Source of the DNA: Myxococcus fulvus
GTDB taxonomy: Bacteria; Myxococcota; Myxococcia; Myxococcales; Myxococcaceae
Reading direction: 5' to 3'
Assembly: GCF_900111765.1 (NCBI RefSeq)
Contig: NZ_FOIB01000004.1
Location: 434,001-498,000, forward strand
Length of the DNA stretch: 64,000 nt
Shown: piece by piece, positions 56,637 to 64,000 of the stretch
How positions within the stretch are numbered: the stretch's first letter is position 1
Layout: every line of letters begins with the position of its first letter
Notes under the pieces: model-generated
The model's input: only the letters and a program-made list of their open reading frames with translations
What the model was told of the DNA's origin: nothing
The model's database searches: none
Translations under genes and position numbers: made by a program

Positions 56637-57707
56637 TCACCGCAGACGGCGGCACGCCGCTGTCTTCACCGCGAGGTACACACGCGCGCCCGTGCTCACG
56701 CCCAGCTCGCGCACGGAGGCCTCGGTGAGCCGCACCACCCAGCGCACGCCTTCGACGTCCACGGTGGCCGCGGCCTCTCCTGCTCCCGCGCGCTCCACGC
56801 CCACCACCGTGCCCGCGAGTACGTTGCGCGCGGACACTCCGGTCAGCACGCCCATGGAGAGCAGGATGTCGCTCGCCGGCACCGCGTAGGCCGCTCGCGC
56901 GCCCACCGCCAGTTCCGGCGCATCCGGCACCCAGAGCCCCAGCCCCTGCGTCACCCGCAGCCGCGTGCCGCCCTCCTCCGGACGCTCCAACACGCCCTCG
57001 AGGATGTTCTCCTCACCGTCCGCTTCCGACGCCAGCAGCCCTCGCGCCGACGCTCCCAACACCTGTGACGCGGGCCCCGCCGCGCGCACGCTCCCTTCGT
57101 CCAGGAGCACCGCCTCCTTCGCCAGCACCCGCGCCTCACCCAGCTGGTGCGTCACGTACAACATCGGCACCCGCGCCTCGTCACGCACGCGCAGGAGATA
57201 CGGCAGCACGCGCTCCTTCAACGTCACGTCCAGCGCGGCCAGCGGCTCATCGAGCAGCAACAACGCAGGGTCCGTCGCCAACGCTCGCGCCAAGGCCACC
57301 CGCTGCTTCTCGCCTCCCGACAGCGTCGCCGGATAGCGATGCAGCAGCGGCCCCAGCTCGAGCAGCCCCACCGCCTCGTCGAAGCGGGATGGCCTCCCCT
57401 TCCGCGCGCCGTAACGCACGTTCTCTTCCGCCGTGAGATGCGGGAACAACAGCGCGTCCTGGGGCACGTACCCCATCCGCCGCGCCTCCGGTGGCACCTC
57501 CACGCGCGCCTCACTGTCCAACAACACGCGCCCACCGACGACGACGCGCCCTCGCGCACCGGACCGCAGCCCCGCCAGCACCTCCAACAACGACGTCTTC
57601 CCCGACCCCGAGCGCCCCAGCACCGCCACCGACGCGCCCTCCAGCCGCGCGTCCACCTCCAACACGAAGCGCGCCAGCGGCAATCGAACCGACAGCTCCA
57701 GGCTCAC
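56637..57707 (-). CDS. modC: Molybdate ABC transporter ATP-binding protein
   Basis: 356 residues from the GTG at 57707, which overlaps the modB stop as GTGA. Walker A GRSGSGKT (31-38), signature LSGGE (129-133), Walker B LLLLDEP (149-155), and a C-terminal TOBE domain (about 290-350, AATVDVEGVRWVVRLTEASVRELG) that binds molybdate. It energises uptake of molybdate through ModB. Third gene of modABC. Confidence 0.94.
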   Translation of the reverse strand: MSLELSVRLPLARFVLEVDARLEGASVAVLGRSGSGKTSLLEVLAGLRSGARGRVVVGGRVLLDSEARVEVPPEARRMGYVPQDALLFPHLTAEENVRYGARKGRPSRFDEAVGLLELGPLLHRYPATLSGGEKQRVALARALATDPALLLLDEPLAALDVTLKERVLPYLLRVRDEARVPMLYVTHQLGEARVLAKEAVLLDEGSVRAAGPASQVLGASARGLLASEADGEENILEGVLERPEEGGTRLRVTQGLGLWVPDAPELAVGARAAYAVPASDILLSMGVLTGVSARNVLAGTVVGVERAGAGEAAATVDVEGVRWVVRLTEASVRELGVSTGARVYLAVKTAACRRLR

Positions 57708-58381
57708 GCGCGCACCCGCCGTCCCCGCCAGCGCGTCAGCCCTTCCGTGGCGTACACCGCGACGAACGCCAGCAGCGCCGCGATGCCCGCCAACCGCAGC
57801 GCCTGGGCGTCCTGCCCCAGCTGCGTGTACTGGAAGATGGCCAGCGACAACGTCTGCGTGCGCCCCGGGATGTTCCCCGCCACCAGCACCGTCGCGCCGA
57901 ACTCGCCGAGCGCTCGCGAGAACGCCAGCAGCGCCCCCACCACCACCCCGCGCCACGCCAGCGGCAACGTCACCCGGAAGAACGCTCGCGCCCGTGAGTC
58001 CCCCAACGTGCGCGCCACCGCCACCAGCCGAGGGTCCACCTCCTCGAACCCCGAGCGCGCCGAGCGCACGAGCAACGGGAACGCCATCACCGCGCTCGCC
58101 AGCACCACCGCCCCCGGCGTGAACACCACCTCCACGCCCATCGCATCCAACACGCGCCCCAGCGGCCCCTCGCGCCCGAGCAACTCCAACAACACCAACC
58201 CCACCGCCGTCGGCGGCAACACCAGCGGCAGCGCCAGCACCGTGTCCACCACGCCCCGCCCCGGCCCTCGCCAGCGCGACAACGCGTAGGCCACCGCGAC
58301 ACCGGGCGGAAGGATGACCAGCGTGGCCACCGCCGCCACCGTCACCGTGAACCCCACCAACCCCACCGTGTCGGCCGTCAC
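57704..58381 (-). CDS. modB: Molybdate ABC transporter permease
   Basis: 225 residues from the GTG at 58381, which overlaps the modA stop as GTGA. About five or six spans; the inner-membrane ABC permease signature (FFRVTLPLAWRGVVVGALLAFSRALGEFGATVLV) is present. It forms the channel for molybdate. Both neighbours overlap it, so the operon is translationally coupled. Confidence 0.93.
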   Translation of the reverse strand: MTADTVGLVGFTVTVAAVATLVILPPGVAVAYALSRWRGPGRGVVDTVLALPLVLPPTAVGLVLLELLGREGPLGRVLDAMGVEVVFTPGAVVLASAVMAFPLLVRSARSGFEEVDPRLVAVARTLGDSRARAFFRVTLPLAWRGVVVGALLAFSRALGEFGATVLVAGNIPGRTQTLSLAIFQYTQLGQDAQALRLAGIAALLAFVAVYATEGLTRWRGRRVRA

Positions 58382-59130
58382 CGCGCCTTCGTCCCCGCGA
58401 GCACGACGAAGCCGTGGCGCTGGAAGGCCGCTCGCGCGGGCTCCGTCTGCAGGAACTTCACGAAGGCGACGCCGACCTCCGGCGCCTTGCCCTTCACCAG
58501 CGCCGCCAGCGGATAGACGATGCGCGGCGCCTCCGACGACGGCACCTCGAACGCCACCCGCACCTTCTTCGACTGCGCCGCGTCCGTCGCGTACACCACC
58601 CCCGCGTCCACCCGCCCCGCCTCCACCGCCGCCAGCGCACCCCGCACGTCCAACGCCGGCACCACCTTCCCCTCCACGTCCTTCCACACCCCGACCTTCT
58701 CCAACCACGCCTTCGCGTACACCCCCGCGGGCACGATGGCCGGGTCCGCCAGCACCAGCCGCTTCAGCCCCTTCAGGTCCTCCGCCCTGCCCGGCGCCAC
58801 CTTCGCGCCCACCGGCACCACCACCACCAGCCGGTTCGACAGCAGCTCCACGCGCGTGCCGCGCCGCACCAATCCCGCCGCCTGCACGGCCTCCATCCGA
58901 GCCACGTCCGCCGACAGGAACGCGTCCGCCGGCGCGCCCGCCATCGCCTGGCGGGCCAAATCCCCCGACGAGCCCAGCGCCAACACCACCGTGTGGCCCG
59001 TGGCCTTCGTGAAGGCCGGCCGCAGCTCCTCGAGCACGTCCGTGGTGCTGGCCGCCGCGAAGACGAGCCCCTCCTCCGCCCGCGCCAACAAGGACACGAG
59101 GAACAGGGACGTCACGTACAGCCGAAACAT
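58378..59130 (-). CDS. modA: Molybdate ABC transporter substrate-binding protein
   Basis: 250 residues from the ATG at 59130, which has AGGAG at good spacing; a GTG at 59139 is less well placed. The signal peptide ends near LLARAEEG. AAASTTDVLEELRPAF and GSSGDLARQAMAGAPADAFLSAD are the ModA anion-binding segments, and YPLAALVKG is family-like. Binds molybdate or tungstate in the periplasm. A MarR gene is divergent, 98 bases away. Confidence 0.93.
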   Translation of the reverse strand: MFRLYVTSLFLVSLLARAEEGLVFAAASTTDVLEELRPAFTKATGHTVVLALGSSGDLARQAMAGAPADAFLSADVARMEAVQAAGLVRRGTRVELLSNRLVVVVPVGAKVAPGRAEDLKGLKRLVLADPAIVPAGVYAKAWLEKVGVWKDVEGKVVPALDVRGALAAVEAGRVDAGVVYATDAAQSKKVRVAFEVPSSEAPRIVYPLAALVKGKAPEVGVAFVKFLQTEPARAAFQRHGFVVLAGTKAR

Positions 59131-59228
59131 GGTACGCACTCCTGGACGCTCCTCTCACCGCCGTCGGCGAAGGAGCGCATTGTCCGCACGGCAGCCCACG
59201 CCGTGACAACGGGTTGACCCGTGGGGCC

Positions 59229-59759
59229 ATGCCCGCTAAGCCATACTCCGTGTCCCGGAATATCCATTCTAAAGAGGATGAGGACCTGTCGGCGGACGTG
59301 CTGAGGCTCCAGCATCTGCTGCTCGCCATGGGCCGGCGCCGTTCGCTCCGCGACCCCATCGCCGCCACGTGCGAGCAGCTCCAGTTCACCGCGCCCCAGG
59401 TCCATGCGCTGCTCTGGCTCGGCCAGGACGGCGCGCTCACGATGGGCGAGCTCGCCCGCCGGCTGGGCGTCACCGAGAAGACCGTCACGGGGCTCGTCGA
59501 CCGGCTGGAGCGCGAGGGACACCTGGTGCGCGAGCGCACCGCCGAGGACCGCCGCGTCGTGCGCTGCCGGCTCACCGCCGATGGCCTGCAGACCTACCAG
59601 CGGCTCGAGCGCTTCGTGATGCAGGGCATGGGGCAGTTGCTCCACATCCTCGACGCGGGTGACCGCAAGGCGCTCTTCCGCATCCTGGAGAAGCTCCTGC
59701 GCCGCATGGACACGCTGGGCGCGGCCGCGGCCACGCCCTCGCGCGAGCGCTCGGCCTGA
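59229..59759 (+). CDS. MarR-family transcriptional regulator
   Basis: 176 residues from the ATG at 59229 (a TTG at 59214 is less likely). Winged helix with LTMGELARRLGVTEKTVTGLVDRLEREGHLVRERTAEDRRVVRCRLT, the standard MarR pattern with DxRxxxxxLT wing. It faces modA; it may sense a ligand rather than molybdate, and a link to modABC is only positional. Confidence 0.9.
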   Translation: MPAKPYSVSRNIHSKEDEDLSADVLRLQHLLLAMGRRRSLRDPIAATCEQLQFTAPQVHALLWLGQDGALTMGELARRLGVTEKTVTGLVDRLEREGHLVRERTAEDRRVVRCRLTADGLQTYQRLERFVMQGMGQLLHILDAGDRKALFRILEKLLRRMDTLGAAAATPSRERSA

Positions 59760-59861
59760 TGTCCCCCGAGCGGGCGAGCACCGCCCGCTCTTGCGTGCCG
59801 CCAGCTCCGAGGCGCCCCAACTCACTCCCGTGACGTCGCGTGGGCCCGAGGGAGGAACGTG

Positions 59862-61370
59862 ATGAAGGGATGCAGAAGCACGGGAGTCCTGGCCCTGGTC
59901 CTGATGCTGTCGGCCTGCCGACGCGGTCAGGAGGAGGCGCCCGCTCCTCCGCCTGCCTCCACCGAGTCCCCGAGCACGGACTCCGCGCCCGCGAAGCGGG
60001 TCATGCCGCCGGACATGAACGCGGCGCTCGCGTCCGTGGCCCCGCTGGTCGCGTCGGTGCAGCCCGCGGTCGTCAAGGTGGAGGTGCGGGATGCCGCGCC
60101 CACCCGTCGCTCGCGTCCGGACTCGCCCTGGGGTGAGGAGGGCCCGGGTGGGACGTTCGGCGGCGCGCTCCCGTTCGGCTCGCCCTTCGAGGACCCTCGT
60201 GACGAGGGGCCGCGCCAGGGCCTCGGCTCCGGCTTCGTGGTGGATGCGCGCGGGCTGGTGCTCACCAACAATCATGTGGTGCAGGGCGGCACGTCCATCC
60301 AGGTGCACTTCTCCGATGGGCGGCAGCAGGACGCGAAGGTCGTGGGCACGGACCCGCTCACGGACGTGGCGGTGCTCCAGCTCCAGGGGAAGGTGGAGGA
60401 GCTGCCCGTGGTGAAGCTGGGCGACTCGGACGCGCTGCGCGTGGGCGACTGGGTGGTGGCCATCGGCAATCCCTTCGGCCTGGACTCGAGCGTCAGCCTG
60501 GGCATCGTCTCCGCGAAGGCGCGCGACATCCAGGCGGGCCCCTTCGACGACTTCCTCCAGACGGACGCCGCCATCAACCCGGGCAACTCCGGCGGGCCGC
60601 TGTTCAACCTCCAGGGCGAGGTGGTGGGCATCAACACCGCCATCGCGGGCCAGGGCTCCGGCATCGGCTTCGCCGTGCCCAGCACTTTGGTGAAGCAGCT
60701 GCTGCCCCAGTTGGAGAAGGAGGGGACCGTCACCCGGGGATGGCTGGGCGTGGCGGTGCAGGACGTGACGCCGGACCTGGGCACGGCGCTGGGGGTGCCC
60801 GTGCGCGATGGCGCGCTCGTCACGGATGTGAGCCAGGGCACTCCGGCGGCCGAGGCGGGGCTGCGTCCGGATGACCTCATCGTCGAGGCGGGAGGACGGC
60901 CCATCGCGTCGGGACGCGCGCTCACGCGCACCGTGGCGCTGAAGGCGCCGGGCAGCACGCTGCCGCTCACCGTGTATCGCGAGGGGAAGAAGACCGAGGT
61001 GAACGTGACGCTGGGCACGCGTCCGGACCTGGAGGGCGTGGCCGCGCGGCGTCCCGTTGAGGAGCCCGAGGCGCCCGCGCATCAGCGCGTGGGGCTCACG
61101 CTGTCGGACATGGACCCGAGGCTGGCGCGGGCGCAGGAGCTGCCTCGCGCGGGCGCGCTGGTGACGGACGTCGTCCCGGGCTCCAGCGCCGAGCGCGCGG
61201 GACTGGTGCCCGGCATGGTGGTGGTGGAGGCGTCGGGTCGGCCCGTGCGCCGCGCCTCCGACCTGGCACAGGCCCTGCGCGAGGCCGAGCCGGGCGAGTC
61301 CATGCTGCTGCGCGTGGCGATGCCTGGAGGCGACCGCGTGCTGCGCGCGCTCAAGGCGCCGGAGTCGTGA
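59862..61370 (+). CDS. HtrA/DegP-type serine protease lipoprotein
   Basis: 502 residues from the ATG at 59862, with GGAGGA upstream (a GTG one codon earlier also exists). Lipobox LSAC (Cys19), unusual for DegP, which is normally soluble. Trypsin-like catalytic triad: His138 (TNNHVV), Asp168 (DVAVLQLQG), Ser243 (NPGNSGGPLF). Two PDZ domains (about 280-375 and 400-500) follow. It degrades or refolds misfolded envelope proteins; membrane tethering here is inferred from the lipobox. Its 3' end is duplicated downstream (see repeat). Confidence 0.93.
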   Translation: MKGCRSTGVLALVLMLSACRRGQEEAPAPPPASTESPSTDSAPAKRVMPPDMNAALASVAPLVASVQPAVVKVEVRDAAPTRRSRPDSPWGEEGPGGTFGGALPFGSPFEDPRDEGPRQGLGSGFVVDARGLVLTNNHVVQGGTSIQVHFSDGRQQDAKVVGTDPLTDVAVLQLQGKVEELPVVKLGDSDALRVGDWVVAIGNPFGLDSSVSLGIVSAKARDIQAGPFDDFLQTDAAINPGNSGGPLFNLQGEVVGINTAIAGQGSGIGFAVPSTLVKQLLPQLEKEGTVTRGWLGVAVQDVTPDLGTALGVPVRDGALVTDVSQGTPAAEAGLRPDDLIVEAGGRPIASGRALTRTVALKAPGSTLPLTVYREGKKTEVNVTLGTRPDLEGVAARRPVEEPEAPAHQRVGLTLSDMDPRLARAQELPRAGALVTDVVPGSSAERAGLVPGMVVVEASGRPVRRASDLAQALREAEPGESMLLRVAMPGGDRVLRALKAPES

Positions 61371-61503
61371 CGTCCGCAGTGCAGCAGCGCGTGCGGGCCT
61401 GGCGCGTCATCCGGGAGCAGCAGTTCACGCGGCCTCCTGCGCGGAGCGATGCCCGGAGGCGACCCATGCCATGCGCTCAAGGCTACGGAGTCGTGACGTC
61501 CGC
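61305..61503. repeat. Imperfect direct repeat of htrA 3' end (degenerate duplication)
   Basis: 61305-61377 (true htrA 3' end and stop) recurs at 61433-61503 with small gaps. Identical pieces include GGAGGCGACC, GCGCTCAAGGC (61347-61357; 61473-61483) and CGGAGTCGTGACGTCCGC (61360-61377; 61486-61503). The second copy is out of the htrA frame and its right part forms the end of the convergent ydcF-like gene. Confidence 0.8.
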
Positions 61504-62136
61504 GGGTGCTCGCGCGAGCAGCAGGCGCGGGTGCAGCAGCAGCGCGATGGCCTCGCGCATCGTCCAGTAGCAACGGTCCACCCAGCTCAGGTTGCGCTCC
61601 GTCTGGAGCGCGGGGCTGGTGAGCACCTCGAAGCCGTTGAGCCGGAAGTACTGCCGCGCTCGCAGCAGGTGGTACGGGTCCGACACCACCACCACGCGCC
61701 TCGCACCCAGCTCTCGCAACAGCGCCGACGTCAGGCGCGCGTTGTCGTCGGTGGAGTGGCTCTGCTCCTCCAGCACGCACGCCTCCGGAGGCACTCCCAG
61801 TCGCGTCGCCAGCGCCAGCATCGCGCGCGCCTCCGAGGGAGGATGCACGCCCACGCCTCCGGAGAACACGAGCTTCGACGCCACACCGCGCTGGTACAGC
61901 GCCACCGCCTGCTCCGTGCGTGCTCGCAGCGCGCCGGAAGGGACTCCACCCGCCAGCACTCGCGCGCCCAGCACCACCACCGCGTCGGAAGGCTCAGCGC
62001 GCTCGCGTTGACCGAAGCGGTCCACCCAGAACGCGAGGCCGAACACACCACACGTCGCCACGCCGACGGACACGACGAACAGTCGGCGGAGACGACCAGG
62101 ACGGGAGCGCAGCGAAGCGGGAGGCACGCACCGCAC
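61483..62136 (-). CDS. YdcF/SanA-like DUF218 protein
   Basis: 217 residues from the GTG at 62136 (a second GTG lies three codons in). A basic N-terminus and one transmembrane span (about 20-38) precede the DUF218 fold: DAVVVLGARVLAGGVPSGALRARTEQAVALYQRG, LVFSGGVG and VVVSDPYHLLRARQYF. ElyC/SanA-type proteins influence cell-envelope carbohydrate metabolism; the exact activity is unclear. Its last codons (ADVTTP) fall inside the duplicated segment described above. Confidence 0.87.
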   Translation of the reverse strand: MRCVPPASLRSRPGRLRRLFVVSVGVATCGVFGLAFWVDRFGQRERAEPSDAVVVLGARVLAGGVPSGALRARTEQAVALYQRGVASKLVFSGGVGVHPPSEARAMLALATRLGVPPEACVLEEQSHSTDDNARLTSALLRELGARRVVVVSDPYHLLRARQYFRLNGFEVLTSPALQTERNLSWVDRCYWTMREAIALLLHPRLLLARAPADVTTP

Positions 62137-62162
62137 ACTATCCGCGAGGCGATGCGTTTACC

Positions 62163-63524
62163 TCAGGGGTCGAACCCGCCGAGGAACACCTCCCACGCGC
62201 CCTCCAGTCGACCTGTGCCCAGGTCCACCGGCCCCAACTGCGTGCCCAACACCGCGCCCGGACCCTTCGTCGACAGCGACACGAAGTCCCTCACGACGTC
62301 CGCGTCACCGAGCGCCTCCCGGGGAAATCCCCTCGCCCACTGCACCACCCCATCCACGCGGTCCAGCTTCACCAGGAACAGGTTCATGCGGCTCCCCGCC
62401 ACTCCCGTCATCGGGCCCGTGCCCAGGTCATCGCCCTCCTCGTATCGACCGACGACGAGCGCCCCCTCCTGCGCGTCCAGCGCGAGCCCCGTCCCAATGA
62501 AGCCGAAGTCACGCAGCCAGCGCGGCGTGCCCTCCGGGTCGAACGCCGCCACGAAACCCCTGCCACCCCCGGACTCCACCGCGCAGGTCCGCTCCAGGAA
62601 CGTGAGCGGCGCGGTGAAGCCCCCCGTCACCAGCACCCGCTGCCCTTGCACCGCCACCCCCGTGGCCCGGCCCGAGCGCGTGTCGAGCCGTCGCTCCCAC
62701 CGCGTCCGCCCTCGCGCATCCAGCTTCACCAGGAACGGCTGCGAGTCCATGGCCCCACGAACACGCGACGCCTGGAGCACCCCCGCGACATAGACCTGCC
62801 CCTCCACGTCCACCGCCGCTGACACCGCCTCGCCCTGCCCGTCGTGCGCATACGTCCAGAGCAGCGCGCCCTTCGCGTCCAGCTTCACCGCGGCGGGAAC
62901 CCGGCCCCGCTTCGCGTCGGCCAAGGAGCCCACCAGCACCAGGTTGCCCAACCCATCCACGTCCGCGTGCCGCGGCAGCAACGTGTCCGGCACCCCGAGC
63001 AACTCCAGACTCCGTGCCCCGATGAAGACACCGTCACGCCCCAGCTCCAGCAGGAACCGGCCCGCCGGCAACGGCCCGCCCCCCAGGTCCGCCCCCGCCA
63101 CGTTGCGCCCCACCACGAAGACGCGCCCGCGCGCGCTCACCGCGAGCACCTCCGCGAACCCCGGCAACGACAGCGACCACTGACGCTCACCGCCCGTGCC
63201 GTAGCGCGCCACCGCGAAGGTCTCCGGTGTCACCGGCCCCGTGCGAGGGTTGAGCAGCGGACCGAAGAAGTCCGCCACCGCCGCGTCCGAGTTGAGCGCC
63301 ACCACCACCTCGCCCCGCGCGTCGTGCGCGAGCCCCGCGGCCGACTCGCGCCCCGGGCCCGTCAACGGCCGCACCCACCGTGTCGCGCCCGTCGGACGCG
63401 GGCCCCGGGTGACACGCTCGACGCTCGAGCCCTTCTCCGTGGCCGGGAGCTCGTGCCGCTCACAGGCCAGGGCGAGCACCACCACCACCCAGCCCACCCT
63501 CCAGCTCCGTCCGCCATGAAGCAT
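62163..63524 (-). CDS. Beta-propeller (SBBP-like repeat) lipoprotein
   Basis: 453 residues from the ATG at 63524; lipobox ALAC (Cys21). The repeats (FAVARYGTGGERQWSLSLPG, FLLELGRDGVFIGARSLELLG, AAVKLDAKGALLWTYAHDG, FLVKLDARGRTRWERRLDT, FVAAFDPEGTPRWLRDFG) are about 50 residues apart. Third member of this style in the window. No catalytic residues; extracytoplasmic. Confidence 0.82.
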   Translation of the reverse strand: MLHGGRSWRVGWVVVVLALACERHELPATEKGSSVERVTRGPRPTGATRWVRPLTGPGRESAAGLAHDARGEVVVALNSDAAVADFFGPLLNPRTGPVTPETFAVARYGTGGERQWSLSLPGFAEVLAVSARGRVFVVGRNVAGADLGGGPLPAGRFLLELGRDGVFIGARSLELLGVPDTLLPRHADVDGLGNLVLVGSLADAKRGRVPAAVKLDAKGALLWTYAHDGQGEAVSAAVDVEGQVYVAGVLQASRVRGAMDSQPFLVKLDARGRTRWERRLDTRSGRATGVAVQGQRVLVTGGFTAPLTFLERTCAVESGGGRGFVAAFDPEGTPRWLRDFGFIGTGLALDAQEGALVVGRYEEGDDLGTGPMTGVAGSRMNLFLVKLDRVDGVVQWARGFPREALGDADVVRDFVSLSTKGPGAVLGTQLGPVDLGTGRLEGAWEVFLGGFDP

Positions 63525-63684
63525 CGCGTCGTGCCCCCAACCCACCTGCGTAGGCCCATGAAATTCCGAGGAAGCGTCGGGCAGGGTGGGGACCGGCGGC
63601 TGTCCGGTCGAGGGGCCCCCGGGTGCGAGATGACGAACCGCATCTGGACGTGGGCCCTGTGCGTGGGCTCCAATCCGTCGGGTG

Positions 63685-64000
63685 ATGACCCAGGATGAAG
63701 TGGCGAAGGTGCTCTCGGACGTGGAGCTGGTGCCGTGCGCGGAGATGGCGCTGGCGGACGCGCGACGTCTGGTGGACGCATGTCTCGAAGCGGACGTCCC
63801 GGCGCTGGTGCACCGCGAGGCGTGCGCGAAGCCTGGCTGCAGTCCGAAGTTCCAGGTGCTGGTGCGCCCCGAGGACGGCGTGCGCGTGGCCACCCTGCTC
63901 CAGCAGCGGTGGATGGACAGCATCCAGCGCGAGGGCGTGCTGGCGGAGGGCGCCGCGCCCTTCGTGCTGCCCGCGTCCGAGGAGGGCGAGCCCCCCTGTC
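63685..64000 (+). CDS. Partial gene of unknown function (3' end outside window)
   Basis: Open from ATG at 63685 (a GTG directly before is an alternative) to the window edge without a stop, 105 codons seen. The protein is acidic, opens MTQDEVAKVLSDVELVP, has alternating charged helices and one CAKPGC cysteine pair. It might be a signalling or adaptor domain of the DUF2007 type, but that is a weak impression. Codon use is normal for the window. Divergent from the propeller lipoprotein gene. Confidence 0.65.
   Translation, partial: MTQDEVAKVLSDVELVPCAEMALADARRLVDACLEADVPALVHREACAKPGCSPKFQVLVRPEDGVRVATLLQQRWMDSIQREGVLAEGAAPFVLPASEEGEPPC

Overview
This is a high-GC (GC-skewed third codon positions) chromosomal segment from a delta-proteobacterium of the Myxococcaceae (Myxococcus/Corallococcus-like). 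The evidence is many predicted lipoproteins with PDAG-type linkers, two MYXO-CTERM sorting tails, a fibro-slime protein with myxococcal cysteine-rich repeats, many GTG starts with GTGA stop/start overlaps, and gene families I associate with Myxococcus. It looks like ordinary chromosome: I see no tRNA, rRNA, IS element, prophage or CRISPR array. About 57 protein-coding features are supported, including one 5'-truncated remnant and genes cut by both window ends.

Layout. 1-7 kb: a partial membrane protein, secreted proteins and lipoproteins (fibro-slime, metallophosphoesterase, a His/Cys repeat protein, a beta-propeller). 7-12 kb: a MoxR/DUF58/BatA-like operon and a protein with an L7/L12-like domain. 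12-20.5 kb: DbpA helicase, DUF488, NagZ, two lipoproteins, a peroxiredoxin with a histone-H1-like tail, a His-rich lipoprotein divergent from a NicO-type metal transporter, and a receiver-DUF4388 regulator. 20.5-25.8 kb: a MYXO-CTERM protein, a methyltransferase, then HAD-UbiA / DprE1-like / DprE2-like, an apparent route to polyprenyl-phospho-arabinose. 25.9-37 kb: single genes and divergent enzyme/regulator pairs (AKR/LysR, PafA phosphatase/LysR, epimerase/TetR), plus a hydrolase, RecX, a DoxX-like membrane protein and an MBL-fold lipoprotein.

37-42 kb holds a five-gene minus-strand lipid cluster: type III PKS, ICMT-type methyltransferase, ACP and fatty acyl-AMP ligase, tightly overlapped, then a flavoprotein. 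It resembles phenolic-lipid or alkylpyrone pathways with their own starter-unit loading. 42-46 kb has a TonB-C/TPR lipoprotein and, behind a strong Fur-box match, a HmuY-like lipoprotein coupled to a MYXO-CTERM metalloprotease. 46-53.5 kb: GlgC, a second beta-propeller lipoprotein, NagB-II/NagA and a GH18 chitinase, which together suggest chitin or amino-sugar use. 53.5-64 kb: a large Ig-like lipoprotein, ModABC with a divergent MarR, a lipoprotein HtrA, YdcF, a third beta-propeller lipoprotein and a partial unknown gene.

The strongest leads are the type III PKS cluster, the HAD-UbiA/DprE1/DprE2 operon, the Fur-controlled HmuY-metalloprotease operon, the peroxiredoxin with a histone-like tail and the five-fold His/Cys repeat lipoprotein. 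A decayed duplication at the htrA/ydcF junction is a clear evolutionary trace. All functions are inferred from sequence motifs; no database search was run.
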